Positions 25,045 to 34,802 are shown, counted from the first letter of the stretch. The stretch is DNA of 64,000 nt from JAOAFZ01 sp964412815 (GCA_964412815.1 CAYPQF010000026.1:248001-312000); one strand, 5' to 3'. Notes: generated by a model from the letters alone, not told the origin. Made by a program: numbers and translations.

Positions 25045-26772
25045 ATGAATAGACAACTGCTTCTGATCATAGGTATAGGAGCACTACTGATCGGAATATT
25101 AGTCCGGAATCTGAATCCCTTATCAGACCAGATGTTTGATTTTCACGATCAAACGCAACCTGGTCGTATCGATCAGTTTGTGGTGAATATTCAGAATGGG
25201 GTTATACCGCCGCGCTTAGCGCCGGAGTTTTCATATAACCTCGGGTATCCGGTATTCAACTTCTATGCCCCGTTTGCCTACTGGGTTACCAGTATTCCTC
25301 ATCTTGCAGGACTTTCTATTGCCGCATCTCTCAAGTTATCTTTTGCGCTGGCAATTATTACCGCGGCAACGGGTATGTTTTTACTATTACGGAAGTTTCA
25401 CACTCCTGCAGCGAGTATGTTAGGAGCCGGAGTGTATATCACGATTCCGTATATGGCAGCAGAGATATTTGTACGCGGAAATTTGGGAGAAATCTGGTTT
25501 CTGGCACTACTGCCGTGGACTGTCTGGATACTATTACATAACGATCAGAAGTTTTCTGCACCAGCCTTTATCGCTTCTACCGCAATTCTTTCTGCGCTGT
25601 TCACCGTCCATAACATTATGTCACTCCTTTCAATTGTGATGGTTACCTGCATTGTATTGTTACTGCAGCACAGAATCCGCGGCATTGTTGCGATGGCCAT
25701 CGCCCTACTTCTCTCATCATACTTCCTGATTCCCGCAGTCGTTGAGAATACCTATACGTACGCACAGGATGTCGCCGTTCTCACCCGCTATGAGGAACAC
25801 TTTCTCTGTATATCACAGCTGTGGAACTCACCCTGGGGATACGGTGGATCAACTGCCGGCTGTGAGTTCGACGGAATGTCATTTCAGATGGGAAAACTCC
25901 AGATACTGCTTGCCCTCGCAGGAGGTGCGTCTTTCGTGTTTGGACTCTACCAGATCTACCGGAAGAAAAAAAAGTTTCATAGCGTATTCACAAGACAAAA
26001 CATTCTGATACTGAGTATTGCGCTGGTAACCGCACTATCAGCATTTCTTACTCTCTATCAGTCTAAACCTGTCTGGGACCTGCTGAGACCAGTATTAAGT
26101 TTATTTCAGTTCCCCTGGCGCTTTCTGCCGTTTATTATGTTTGGTATCGCATTCTTTTCAGCGTATTCGTTCCTGTTTGTGCCAAAAAAATTCCAGTTTG
26201 TTATTGCGACCATCCTGGTAGTAGCACTTACCGGTATAAATATGAAGTATTTCTATAAAGAAGCAATGACGGTACAGAATTTTAATCAGAAATACCTGTC
26301 AGAAGAATATATTAAAACCAAAGTCGTGTATTTTGTGGCGGAGTACCTCCCCAGAACGGCATCATTTAACTACTGGTACCATACTCTCTATAATACCGAC
26401 ACCACAGAACTGGTTCAGCAGACTCAAAATCCGGTAACTCCCTCCGGAAACGATCTCGTAAGGATCACCGAAAACTACCCATTTGAAAAATCATTTATAG
26501 TCGAAAAACAAGGAACGTACACCCTCAACATCCATTACTTTCCTAACTGGCAGATTCGTATTAATGGAAGAGAAAGTACTCCTGAATCGTTTGATAAGCT
26601 GGGAAGACCACAGATACCGCTTTCAGCAGAAGATACGGTCTCTATTCTCTACCGCCAGACACCGCTTCAGCATACGGGGAATATCCTCACCATCTGTGGC
26701 ATTCTGTTGAGTCTCACCCTGTTATTGAGTAGAAAGAAGAACAAACTACTGCGTACCGTTCAGCTTCAATAA
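25045..26772 (+). CDS. Large polytopic membrane protein (PTPS-related/GT-C-like)
   Basis: The 575-residue protein has ten or more membrane helices. Its N-terminal loop DFHDQTQPGRIDQF is followed by PPRLAPEFSYNLGYPVFNFY, a pattern I recognise from the 6-pyruvoyl-tetrahydropterin-synthase-related membrane family. Despite the name, that family resembles GT-C glycosyltransferases. A beta-rich extracytoplasmic C-terminus (about 440-550, with HYFPNWQIRING) is typical of the family. It lies 3 bp after a GT-C gene in the same operon. The enzymatic role is inferred, not shown. Confidence 0.75.
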   Translation: MNRQLLLIIGIGALLIGILVRNLNPLSDQMFDFHDQTQPGRIDQFVVNIQNGVIPPRLAPEFSYNLGYPVFNFYAPFAYWVTSIPHLAGLSIAASLKLSFALAIITAATGMFLLLRKFHTPAASMLGAGVYITIPYMAAEIFVRGNLGEIWFLALLPWTVWILLHNDQKFSAPAFIASTAILSALFTVHNIMSLLSIVMVTCIVLLLQHRIRGIVAMAIALLLSSYFLIPAVVENTYTYAQDVAVLTRYEEHFLCISQLWNSPWGYGGSTAGCEFDGMSFQMGKLQILLALAGGASFVFGLYQIYRKKKKFHSVFTRQNILILSIALVTALSAFLTLYQSKPVWDLLRPVLSLFQFPWRFLPFIMFGIAFFSAYSFLFVPKKFQFVIATILVVALTGINMKYFYKEAMTVQNFNQKYLSEEYIKTKVVYFVAEYLPRTASFNYWYHTLYNTDTTELVQQTQNPVTPSGNDLVRITENYPFEKSFIVEKQGTYTLNIHYFPNWQIRINGRESTPESFDKLGRPQIPLSAEDTVSILYRQTPLQHTGNILTICGILLSLTLLLSRKKNKLLRTVQLQ

Positions 26773-26790
26773 AAATATTCGCACCGGTAA

Positions 26791-27996
26791 TTACTGCGCA
26801 ATAAACGGGGTCCAGTCCGAGATTGGTGCCTGGTTCGTGAGCATAAAGTTGAGTGCATAAAAATACAGCGCCGGCAAACAACAGATCAGCGCCCATTTAA
26901 AGACACGTGAAGTAAAGAACTCCTGAAAATGGATAAAGAACAGTGGCGCAAGCGGCATGGAAAAACGCGTAATATCACGCTGCGGAATAATCATCAGAAA
27001 CAATGTATAAAACAGCGCAAAGTAAAACCAGCTTCGTTGCTTTGATCGAGCCAGTGCAAAAACCAGCACAAACATCGCAATAAAGTAAAACGCGACATCT
27101 TCGAGCCATCCGGTTAATGCCCACGGATTCGTGTAGTTAAAGTGAGCAAATGGAACAGTAAAGTAGAGCTGATTATCTTTTTGTGCATTTAGAAAGGCAA
27201 AAAAATCACCTACCTGAATGTAGTAAAACAGTGATAACACCAGTAATCCCGCGGGAATCAGCGCGATACTCAGATACTCCCACCGCCAGACAGGCCAGTC
27301 ATTTAAACCTTTCAGTTTTGCTTTCAGTGAAGGAACCGCCTTGGTAACATAGGGAGTAAGCCATCGTTCCAACAGCACTGCCCCAAACGCAAATGCCAGA
27401 AAGAGCGCCTGTACCTTGGTGAGCACCGCAAACATACCAGCCAGTGCTGCCTGCCATACCTTTTTCTCTTCAAATAGCCACAGTGAGAGCAACATACAGA
27501 ACACCAGGAGGGTCTCCGGTGCGATAATACTTCTTACAATATAAAACCGGCCCGGAAATACCGTAAAGATAAAGGTGAGCAGTAACGGATGTTTGGTATA
27601 GCGCTTGGCAATTGTATAAAACAGTACATTCAGCAGAATTCCAAACAGCAGATTGACCGCTACTCCGGAATACAACCATCCAAAGATCGGTGCAAACAGC
27701 CAGATAATAATCGGGTATAATGGTAAATGTGCTGTGTAGTATTCGAGACTGAGGTTATTGATGAGATATTTCGGGATTTCTTGCGTATCATACATCGTTT
27801 TCCCCACTACAATGTAGTTCGGACCATCCCAGTTTCTGATAATATTAAAGAATCCAGGATTCTCTATTGGGAGAAACAGGAATTGATTCAGTCCGAGTAA
27901 GAAGGGTATATACAGCGCAAACACGGGAAGCAGTGTAACCAGAAGAACCAGTGCATACTCTTTTGAAAAAAGGGATCGGATGAATTTTTTGAACAT
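26791..27996 (-). CDS. PIG-V-like membrane mannosyltransferase candidate
   Basis: The 401-residue protein has about nine to ten helices. It has the PIG-V/GT76-like pattern: NWDGPNYIVVGKTMY after the first helix, then AHLPLYPIIIWLFAP, and VFPGRFYIVRSIIAPETLL in the middle. Family members add mannose from a polyprenyl-phosphate donor. It converges with the PTPS-related gene (18 bp apart). Its ATG directly abuts the divergent flippase ATG within the hexamer CATATG, so any promoter must lie inside the flippase coding sequence unless starts differ. Confidence 0.75.
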   Translation of the reverse strand: MFKKFIRSLFSKEYALVLLVTLLPVFALYIPFLLGLNQFLFLPIENPGFFNIIRNWDGPNYIVVGKTMYDTQEIPKYLINNLSLEYYTAHLPLYPIIIWLFAPIFGWLYSGVAVNLLFGILLNVLFYTIAKRYTKHPLLLTFIFTVFPGRFYIVRSIIAPETLLVFCMLLSLWLFEEKKVWQAALAGMFAVLTKVQALFLAFAFGAVLLERWLTPYVTKAVPSLKAKLKGLNDWPVWRWEYLSIALIPAGLLVLSLFYYIQVGDFFAFLNAQKDNQLYFTVPFAHFNYTNPWALTGWLEDVAFYFIAMFVLVFALARSKQRSWFYFALFYTLFLMIIPQRDITRFSMPLAPLFFIHFQEFFTSRVFKWALICCLPALYFYALNFMLTNQAPISDWTPFIAQ

Positions 27997-29460
27997 ATGA
28001 ATGAACAGGAACTGAAATCAATGAAATCGAAGAGCATTTTCAGCGTACTGAGTCTGCTGTTTCAGAGCTCATATTCCGCTGTACTCGGTTTCGGCGCGTT
28101 CTTTATCCTTACCCTTAAGTCAAACGAAACGCTGCTGGGAATTTACGGAACCGTATTAGCCTCGCTTTCGTTCTTTAATTATATAACAAACCTCGGCTTA
28201 GCTGCAGCACTCATTCAAAAAAAAGATACCAAACAGATTGATCTGAATACTGCGTTTTTTATTCAGATGGTTCTGGTAACAATTGCGGTCATTCTGGGTA
28301 TGCTCTTCGGTGATCGTCTGCTGGCGGGCTATCAGGATATTCCAGCCGATGCAAAGTATCTGTTCTGGGCATTACTTGGTGCTTTTTTCCTTTCCTCTCT
28401 GAAAACAATTCCTTCTGTGTTGCTTGAAAAAAAAGTTGAGATCTATAAAAACGTACTCGTACAGACGGTAGAAAACACCGTGTTTTATCTGACGATTATC
28501 ATCGCATCGTTTATGGGATACGAGATTCCGGCGCTCATTGCAGCAGTCGCACTGAGAAGCATCGTCGGTGTTCTGATGATCTTTTTTATGCAACCCTGGT
28601 CTCCCTCAATCAGCTTTTCTCTGCGTTCTGCAAAAGAGCTCCTCAGTTATGGTTTACCATTCCAGGGGAACTCCTTCCTGGCGATGATCAAAGACGATCT
28701 GCTCATTATCTACCTTGGACAGACTATTGGATTGGCAAATCTGGGTATCGTAACCTTTGGTAAAAAATATGCCGAGATGGCTGTCCGCATTGTGACCGAT
28801 AATCTCAACCGGGTCGCGTTTCCGGTCTTCGCCGGAGTTCAGGAAAACAAAGAATTGCTCAACAAAAGTCTTCAGAATGTCGTATTTTTTGGCAGTCTGA
28901 TTGTCTTCCCGATCATTATCGGCGGTCTATTTACCTTTGATAGCTTCTTAAAGATTATTGACGGCTACTATGACAAATGGAACGAGGCTCTTTTCTCGTT
29001 CTATTTCTTCTCGCTCTCTGCGCTACTGGTCAGTATGACCACTCCGTTTATCAATCTATTTAACGCGGTAAAGAGAGTTAAGCTAAGTCTAGTCTTTATG
29101 ATTGTCTGGACAGCACTTACCTGGATTCTGATTCCGCCTGCGATTCACGCGTTTGGATACAATGCAATTGCGGTCTGTTTCTTTATTGTCTCCCTTACCT
29201 TTATCTTTGTAGAGATGAAAGCTAAGGAGATCGTTCCGTTTTCTCTCTTTCAGACTATCAAAGGCGTCATATTCGCCAGCGGATTTATGCTGTTTTACCT
29301 GACTGTTATCCGGTTTATCGCAATTAATTACCTGCAGAGCCCGGAACTACATCTGGTCTTTTCACTCCTGGGCGCTCCTTCTGTTTATATCTCGACTATT
29401 ATTGGTATGTACGGGCTCAAGATATTCCAGGACCTGGTCAAAACGCTCAAGCGTAAGTAA
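27997..29460 (+). CDS. Oligosaccharide/polysaccharide flippase (Wzx-like, MOP superfamily)
   Basis: The 487-residue protein has about fourteen helices and no large soluble domain, the layout of Wzx/RfbX-type flippases that turn lipid-linked oligosaccharides across the membrane. Typical features include a helix-breaking LSYGLPFQGNSFLAMIKDD segment near residue 210 and repeated GxxxG-like helices. Met9 (28021) is a possible alternative start. It lies amid glycosyltransferase genes and shares a start-to-start junction with the PIG-V-like gene. It is presumably the exporter for the glycan assembled by this region. Confidence 0.88.
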   Translation: MNEQELKSMKSKSIFSVLSLLFQSSYSAVLGFGAFFILTLKSNETLLGIYGTVLASLSFFNYITNLGLAAALIQKKDTKQIDLNTAFFIQMVLVTIAVILGMLFGDRLLAGYQDIPADAKYLFWALLGAFFLSSLKTIPSVLLEKKVEIYKNVLVQTVENTVFYLTIIIASFMGYEIPALIAAVALRSIVGVLMIFFMQPWSPSISFSLRSAKELLSYGLPFQGNSFLAMIKDDLLIIYLGQTIGLANLGIVTFGKKYAEMAVRIVTDNLNRVAFPVFAGVQENKELLNKSLQNVVFFGSLIVFPIIIGGLFTFDSFLKIIDGYYDKWNEALFSFYFFSLSALLVSMTTPFINLFNAVKRVKLSLVFMIVWTALTWILIPPAIHAFGYNAIAVCFFIVSLTFIFVEMKAKEIVPFSLFQTIKGVIFASGFMLFYLTVIRFIAINYLQSPELHLVFSLLGAPSVYISTIIGMYGLKIFQDLVKTLKRK

Positions 29461-29468
29461 CCTCCTGC

Positions 29469-29474
29469 TATAAT
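29469..29474 (+). promoter_or_regulatory. Leaderless -10 box of the GT2 gene
   Basis: TATAAT ends 5 bp before the ATG at 29480, predicting an mRNA that begins at or next to the start codon. No clear -35 is visible; the box lies in the 19-bp gap after the flippase gene. Confidence 0.5.
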
Positions 29475-29479
29475 GTCCT

Positions 29480-30310
29480 ATGCAACATAAGCTGGCACTA
29501 CTCACTGTTGTCTATAACAACTACGCGATTCTTGATGAATTTTTCTCCTCATTAAAGCGACAATCTGCACATATACAGGTATATGTATCTGATCTTTCAA
29601 CAAAAAAACAGACGTATGCATACCCTGATTATGCTTCGGTGATTGATTCGGAGAATCTGGGATATTCACACGGAGTAAATCGGGCACTGGTTCATGCACT
29701 GCGTGATGGATATACCAAGCTCTGTGTCGTAAATAGTGATATTATCTTTGAAAAGAATTTTGTAACAGCCACCATTGATTCACTTGAAAAACACCCCTGC
29801 TCCGTAATCGGAGGAAAAATTTACTACGCACCCGGCTTTGAATACCATACCGATCGCTACACAAAAAAAGATCTGGGACGTGTGCTCTGGTATGCTGGAG
29901 GAACCATTGACTGGGATAATATGTACACCTTTCACCGCGGTGTTGACGAAGTTGATACCGGCCAGTATGACACCCCTGAAGCGACTCAGTTTGTAACCGG
30001 CTGTCTCGTAGCCTTTGATAAACAGGTAGTAGATACCGTTGGCTTCTGGGATGAGTCTTACTTTTTATACTATGAAGATACGGATTTCTGCCAGCGGGCA
30101 ACTGAAGCAGGTGTTCCCCTCCTTTACGATCCTTCTCTGATCATATGGCACAAAAATGCACAGTCTACCGATGGCGCTGGTTCTTCGTTGCATCAACGGT
30201 ATCAAAACAAAAACCGGCTAAAGTTTGGATTAAAATACGCACCGTTGCGTACTAAGCTGCATTTGCTGAAGAACGCCGCTCTTGAGCAGCTCGGACTCCG
30301 AAGTAGATAA
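29480..30310 (+). CDS. GT2 glycosyltransferase (rhamnosyltransferase-like)
   Basis: The 276-residue GT-A enzyme has LLTVVYNNYAILDEF, then ENLGYSHGVNRAL and VVNSDIIFEKNF (the DxD-type NSD motif), and an acceptor-site loop WDESYFLYYEDTDFCQRA with the conserved E-D-x-D. This layout is typical of rhamnosyl- and galactofuranosyltransferases that act on surface polysaccharide. It follows the flippase gene but has its own -10 box 5 bp before the ATG. Its 3' end overlaps the convergent membrane protein gene by 59 bp, an unusually long tail-to-tail overlap. Confidence 0.9.
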   Translation: MQHKLALLTVVYNNYAILDEFFSSLKRQSAHIQVYVSDLSTKKQTYAYPDYASVIDSENLGYSHGVNRALVHALRDGYTKLCVVNSDIIFEKNFVTATIDSLEKHPCSVIGGKIYYAPGFEYHTDRYTKKDLGRVLWYAGGTIDWDNMYTFHRGVDEVDTGQYDTPEATQFVTGCLVAFDKQVVDTVGFWDESYFLYYEDTDFCQRATEAGVPLLYDPSLIIWHKNAQSTDGAGSSLHQRYQNKNRLKFGLKYAPLRTKLHLLKNAALEQLGLRSR

Positions 30311-31355
30311 TATTCAACACAAACGCAATACCGATAATCCAGTGTTTAATTACCAGATGCTCAGGCTCTCCCCATCCTCCCAGTCTGATAAACGGATAGT
30401 TGGAAAGAATCAGTCCCAGAAAAAAGATCTGCAGTCGTTCAATAACAGTGCGGAAATACACCAGTAACGGCAGTAGGTTTAGAAAATACCACGGCTGAAT
30501 CTCTTTAAAAAAGGTAAAGTATCCGAGAATTACCAGTATTCCTGCGAGCGCCAGATACTGCTGTTGCCATTTATTATTCCTGGAGAGGATGATAAATGGC
30601 AGTGTCATATACTTAATACCAGCTGATGCAACCAGCAGAATTCTGCCCAGAATCTGTTCACGTTTCTGCATAACAAAGTAGATACCCGCAATGGTGAGAG
30701 ATACCGCTATTAAGTCGTTATGACCAGCTATCAGACCTTCCCAGATAACCAGCGGCTGGGTTGCAAAAAACAGTCCGTACTCTTTTTTGATGCGTGACAG
30801 GAAATAAACTCCCATCACGTAAAATACAGCAATAGTTGCTTTGATCAACAGAAAATGGAGTAGAAAGATACCAAAACTTAAAAATGCAGGCACCAGGGTC
30901 AACAGCAGAAAAACCGGTCCATACGGATACGTCCGGTGTGTCCAGTGCATAAAACGCAACCAGGTGTCATTTGGGTAATCCAGAGCTTTGTGCAGATACG
31001 GATTTTGGCCATACTCGGTCAGGATCTTGGCATCGAACATGTAGTTAAACAGATCGTGCGAAATCAGCGGATAAGAGAAGACTAGAATTCCGCCGATCAT
31101 AAGAGCAAGATATACCGGATTAAACTTTCTTGGTGCCCTAAACGTAATATACCAGTGAAACCCGAACAGTATCACGGTCAGGATGAGAAATATCGTCCAT
31201 GACAGATCACGCTGATAATACCCGATCTGTACCGCTACTTCCCGGAACTGAGTCCAGAGATCATTATTGAGAAAGGTTATGTTCGGATCGACCAACACAA
31301 AGGAGTAAACTGACAGAAATGCCAGCACAAGAGCGTATAATATGTATGCAATCAT
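30252..31355 (-). CDS. Polytopic membrane protein, GT-C/GT87-like
   Basis: From the ATG at 31353-31355 the protein is 367 residues with about ten helices; the 68 residues encoded further upstream look unlike the rest and were excluded. Recognisable segments are YPLISHDLFNYMFDAKI (Asp after helix two, like GT-C enzymes), WTHRTYPYGPVFLLL and WEGLIAGHNDLIAVS. The last is common in alpha-(1->6)-mannosyltransferase/GT87-type proteins of actinobacteria and CPR. Its 3' end overlaps the convergent GT2 gene by 59 bp and its start is 42 bp from a divergent GT2. A sugar-transfer role is inferred. Confidence 0.75.
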   Translation of the reverse strand: MIAYILYALVLAFLSVYSFVLVDPNITFLNNDLWTQFREVAVQIGYYQRDLSWTIFLILTVILFGFHWYITFRAPRKFNPVYLALMIGGILVFSYPLISHDLFNYMFDAKILTEYGQNPYLHKALDYPNDTWLRFMHWTHRTYPYGPVFLLLTLVPAFLSFGIFLLHFLLIKATIAVFYVMGVYFLSRIKKEYGLFFATQPLVIWEGLIAGHNDLIAVSLTIAGIYFVMQKREQILGRILLVASAGIKYMTLPFIILSRNNKWQQQYLALAGILVILGYFTFFKEIQPWYFLNLLPLLVYFRTVIERLQIFFLGLILSNYPFIRLGGWGEPEHLVIKHWIIGIAFVLNIIYFGVRAAQERRSSANAA

Positions 31356-31397
31356 GATACAATGAGGGTAATAATACCTAATAGCAAGTATACAACT

Positions 31398-32171
31398 ATG
31401 AAAGATATTTGTGTAGTTATTCAGACATACAACGAAGAAAAAAATATCGCTGAGTGCATTAAGAGCGCCCATCAATTGACTGACGCAATCCTGGTTGTCG
31501 ATACCGAAAGTACGGATAACACGATCACCACTGCCAAGCAGCTTGGAGTCTCCATTCAAACCTTCCCTTTTTCCCGGTATGTAGAACCTGCCCGTGAGTT
31601 TGGCGTTACCAACGCACAGGCTGAATGGGTACTACTGCTTGATGCAGATGAACGGATTACCCCTGAACTTGTCTCAGAAATCCGTTCGGCAATTCAATCC
31701 ACAGAATACACCCATTACAAAATTCCCCGGAAAGAGTATTTTGCAAAAAAAATATGGATGAAACACGGCGGGTTGTGGCCAAATCATCAGATCCGGCTTA
31801 TTAACACCCGTGCGTTTAAAACCTGGCCAAAAGCTATCCACTCCACTCCGGAGATTCAAGGCAATCTGGGATATCTAAAAGAAGCAATTCTCCACTTCTC
31901 AAAAAACGACTACGCCGAGATGGTAAAAAAAACCACCGTCTTCGAAGATGTCGAGTCTCAACTGCTCTTTGAGGCGGGACGCCCAGTATCAGCCCTCATT
32001 TTATTCAGAAAATTTTTTGGAGAGCTATTCCGCCGGTTAATTAAAAATCATGGGTACCGTGATGGCACGATTGGGATAATCGAAGCATTTTATCAGGCGT
32101 ATTCCAAAACTATTACCTATATTTATCTGTATGAAAAGAAAAACTGTCGCTCTGTACAGTCCGTATCTTGA
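31398..32171 (+). CDS. GT2 glycosyltransferase (WaaE/KdtX-like)
   Basis: Starting at the ATG at 31398, the 257-residue protein has VVIQTYNEEKNIAECI, VDTESTDNT and LLLDADERI (the DxD motif), followed by HGGLWPNHQIRLIN. This order is characteristic of the WaaE-type beta-1,4-glucosyltransferases and relatives. An upstream in-frame ATG at 31362 lies in the divergent promoter region and is not favoured. The last 41 bp overlap the next GT4 gene in another frame, so the two are translationally linked. Confidence 0.88.
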   Translation: MKDICVVIQTYNEEKNIAECIKSAHQLTDAILVVDTESTDNTITTAKQLGVSIQTFPFSRYVEPAREFGVTNAQAEWVLLLDADERITPELVSEIRSAIQSTEYTHYKIPRKEYFAKKIWMKHGGLWPNHQIRLINTRAFKTWPKAIHSTPEIQGNLGYLKEAILHFSKNDYAEMVKKTTVFEDVESQLLFEAGRPVSALILFRKFFGELFRRLIKNHGYRDGTIGIIEAFYQAYSKTITYIYLYEKKNCRSVQSVS

Positions 32172-33228
32172 CACACTCGGTGGCGGCGAAAAACATGTCC
32201 TCGCCATCCTGGAAGTGTTATGCCGTGAGCAGGGGTACACACCAGTTATTTTCTGGCACGAAGATATTACCCAACAGATAGAAAAAAAGCTGGCAATCTC
32301 GTTTCCGGTCAAACCGGTATATAAAACTCCTCCCTTTATCGGCAAAGGAAGTATCTCCACCAAGCTAAACGCACTCAAACAGATTGATATCTTTTTATAC
32401 GTAACTGACGGTAGCTACTTTTTCTCATCAGCAAAGCGGAATTATGTATTTTGTATGGTGCCACAAAAAGATCTCTACTCGCGTAACCTGTTCAATATCA
32501 TCAAGACCGTAAACTACAGCTATATCAGCAACTCGCTGTTTACCCACCACTGGTTAAAAAAATGGGGTGTTCAAAATACGGTTCTGTATCCATATATTTC
32601 TAAAGAGTTTATCCATATGGCTCAAACACCACAGGCAAAAGAAAAGATTATTTTGAATGTAGGTCGGTTTTTCCCCAGTCTCCACTCAAAGAGACAGGAT
32701 CTGGCAATTCAGGCATTTCAAAAACTTACTGAGCAGAAACAGTTTGCCGGCTATAAATTGATTCTTGCAGGTAGCGTGCTGCCCGCAGATCAGCCGTATA
32801 TCGACAAACTGTCGGAGATGGTATCCAGATCACGCGCAATAGAGATTGTGATCAACCCTGACTACAAAACACTGCTGGGATATTATCAACGGGCAGAATA
32901 TTACTGGCACTTTGCCGGCTATGGGATTGATTCAGACCGTTCTCCAGAACTGGTTGAACATCTGGGGATTACACCGGTCGAAGCCATGGCTGCGGGCTGC
33001 CTCACCTTCTGTTATAACGCTGGTGGACCGAAGGAACTGATCCATCAGGAGCAGAATGGGTTGCTTTTTAATTCCACAAACCAGCTGCTCAAACAGATGG
33101 AGAAACTGCGTACCGATCGCGAACTAAAAAAACAGATTGTGTTAAAAGGCCAGAATTTTGCCCGAACAAACTTTAGTTACGACCGATTTAAACAGAATGT
33201 TATAGATATTTTTATTAACGAAGCATGA
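32131..33228 (+). CDS. GT4 glycosyltransferase
   Basis: The 365-residue protein has the GT4 N-terminus VALYSPYLDTLGGGEKHVL and a C-terminal donor site near LGITPVEAMAAG. The interdomain NVGRFFPSLHSKRQD segment resembles ALG11-type alpha-1,2-mannosyltransferases, which use GDP-mannose. It overlaps the preceding GT2 by 41 bp and the following GT2 by 4 bp (ATGA), so the three are cotranscribed. ALG11-likeness is a tentative impression. Confidence 0.85.
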   Translation: MKRKTVALYSPYLDTLGGGEKHVLAILEVLCREQGYTPVIFWHEDITQQIEKKLAISFPVKPVYKTPPFIGKGSISTKLNALKQIDIFLYVTDGSYFFSSAKRNYVFCMVPQKDLYSRNLFNIIKTVNYSYISNSLFTHHWLKKWGVQNTVLYPYISKEFIHMAQTPQAKEKIILNVGRFFPSLHSKRQDLAIQAFQKLTEQKQFAGYKLILAGSVLPADQPYIDKLSEMVSRSRAIEIVINPDYKTLLGYYQRAEYYWHFAGYGIDSDRSPELVEHLGITPVEAMAAGCLTFCYNAGGPKELIHQEQNGLLFNSTNQLLKQMEKLRTDRELKKQIVLKGQNFARTNFSYDRFKQNVIDIFINEA

Positions 33229-34109
33229 TTACCATCGTAATTCCTACCTACAAAAAAGAAGACCAGTTAGTTCGAAACCTCAAAAAGAATCTCCCCTTTT
33301 GTAAAAACTGTGAAGTGATCGTTGTAAACGACTTCCCTGAACAGAGTATTGCGCACTACATGGCCCAGTTTCCAGAAGTACAGGTGCTCGAAAACGAACG
33401 TAATCTAGGATTTAGTGGAGCTGTAAATGCGGGTATTTCCAAAGCACGGGGTGAATATGTGGTACTGTTGAACAGTGACGTCGTATTGAAAGATAGTTCC
33501 TTTCAGAAGGCAATCGCCCATTTTGAAACGAATCCCGATCTATTTGCGGTAGCCTTTGCCCAGAAAGAAAAAGATGGAAAGATTGTCGGAAAGAACCGTA
33601 TCTTCTGGCAAAAAGGTTTTTTCCGCCACGATTATGCTTCTGACCGGGAGTTTGGAAAGACTGCCTGGGCCGAAGGAGGATCGAGTATGTTCCACAAGAA
33701 AAAACTGCGTAAACTGGGCATGTTTGACACTCTGTACGCTCCGTTCTATTGGGAAGACATTGATCTGTCTTACCGGGCATGGAAACAGGGATATGAAGTT
33801 CTGTTTGATCCGTCTATTATGGTGGAACATCACCATGAATCTACCATCGGGACTTACTTCTCAAAACAGAGTATTGATACGATCGCATTCCGAAACCAGT
33901 TGTATTTTATCTGGAAAAATATCACCGATCTCCGCCTCCGTGCAGACCATACGATCCAATTACCGATTACGCTGGTTTCGAGTGTACTAAACGATAACAG
34001 CGTTATTTCCCGCGGGTTTCTTCAGGCCATCCCCCGCATGTTTATTCCCCCTTCTCTCGCTGAAAAACGAAGCGATGCCAAGGTTCTGAAGCTATTTGCA
34101 GGAGAATAA
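33225..34109 (+). CDS. GT2 glycosyltransferase (rhamnosyltransferase-like)
   Basis: The 294-residue GT-A enzyme shows TIVIPTYKKEDQL, NERNLGFSGAVNAGI, LLNSDVVLKDSSF and the acceptor loop FYWEDIDLSYRAW with the conserved E-D-x-D. These are hallmarks of the WsaF/RfbF-type family that adds rhamnose or similar sugars. A helical C-terminus of about 90 residues follows. It overlaps the GT4 gene by 4 bp and ends the glycan cluster, converging with a CPBP protease gene after 27 bp. Confidence 0.9.
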   Translation: MITIVIPTYKKEDQLVRNLKKNLPFCKNCEVIVVNDFPEQSIAHYMAQFPEVQVLENERNLGFSGAVNAGISKARGEYVVLLNSDVVLKDSSFQKAIAHFETNPDLFAVAFAQKEKDGKIVGKNRIFWQKGFFRHDYASDREFGKTAWAEGGSSMFHKKKLRKLGMFDTLYAPFYWEDIDLSYRAWKQGYEVLFDPSIMVEHHHESTIGTYFSKQSIDTIAFRNQLYFIWKNITDLRLRADHTIQLPITLVSSVLNDNSVISRGFLQAIPRMFIPPSLAEKRSDAKVLKLFAGE

Positions 34110-34136
34110 AGGATTCCAGCAGCTAATAGGAGGCTG

Positions 34137-34802
34137 TTATAAAAAGTAATAGAGACTCATATTGTAGAATGCATGTACCAGAATCGGTAGTAGGATATTT
34201 TTACGTGTAACATAGAGAGTCCCGACAACCAGACTCAGGGACAGGTCGGTTACCATCACTTGCAGGATAATAAATCCATTGATCCCATCGATGGTAAACA
34301 GCATTGGAATACGGAGGAAAAAGAACAAGATACTCGAATAGACTACTGAACTAAATGCATTTTTTGATTCCTGATACAGTCGTTTGAGCACAAACCCGCG
34401 GGAAAGCAGTTCTTCTGTTATCGCCGAAGCAATGGAGACCGCAATCAGTAACCACAGTGTGTACTCATTCATGAAGGATGAATCTGTCGAAAAGATACTG
34501 CCTTCTTTTATATAGTTGGCAAGAGCCCCCGAAAAGAAAAATACACCTCCAATAAACAATCCCAGGAACAGATCAGTTGTCCACTCCTTTGCTTTCCATC
34601 CTAAGGCAGTAAAAAACGGCTTATGCTCGTATTTGAGAATATAATAGTACAAGGGAATCAGAAATACTGCCGGCTTAATGATAAATTCATCCAGCCAGAT
34701 CGGAAGGGTAGTCTCAAACTGGGATCGATATACACTCCAGATAATGAGAATAACAGCCCACATGTTCAGCATTCGCTGTGTTTTGGAGATCTCTTTTTTC
34801 AT
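34137..34802 (-). CDS. CPBP-family intramembrane metalloprotease
   Basis: The 221-residue protein has about six to seven helices and the CPBP/Rce1-like motifs ITEELLSRGF (EExxxR) and LVHAFYNMS (HxxxN), which hold the predicted glutamate and histidine ligands. The third motif, usually FxxxH in the middle helices, appears degenerate (SSVVYSSILFFFLRI). Such proteases process membrane or prenylated proteins, and many in bacteria are bacteriocin-immunity-like. It sits between the glycan cluster and rpoD, convergent to the former. A TATACT box lies 11 bp before the ATG. Confidence 0.82.
   Translation of the reverse strand: MKKEISKTQRMLNMWAVILIIWSVYRSQFETTLPIWLDEFIIKPAVFLIPLYYYILKYEHKPFFTALGWKAKEWTTDLFLGLFIGGVFFFSGALANYIKEGSIFSTDSSFMNEYTLWLLIAVSIASAITEELLSRGFVLKRLYQESKNAFSSVVYSSILFFFLRIPMLFTIDGINGFIILQVMVTDLSLSLVVGTLYVTRKNILLPILVHAFYNMSLYYFL

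Noticed and set aside
30252..31559. 435-residue form of the GT87-like membrane protein
   Set aside because: The first 68 residues come from the divergent gene's coding strand and promoter and do not look like membrane protein; the ATG at 31355 fits better.
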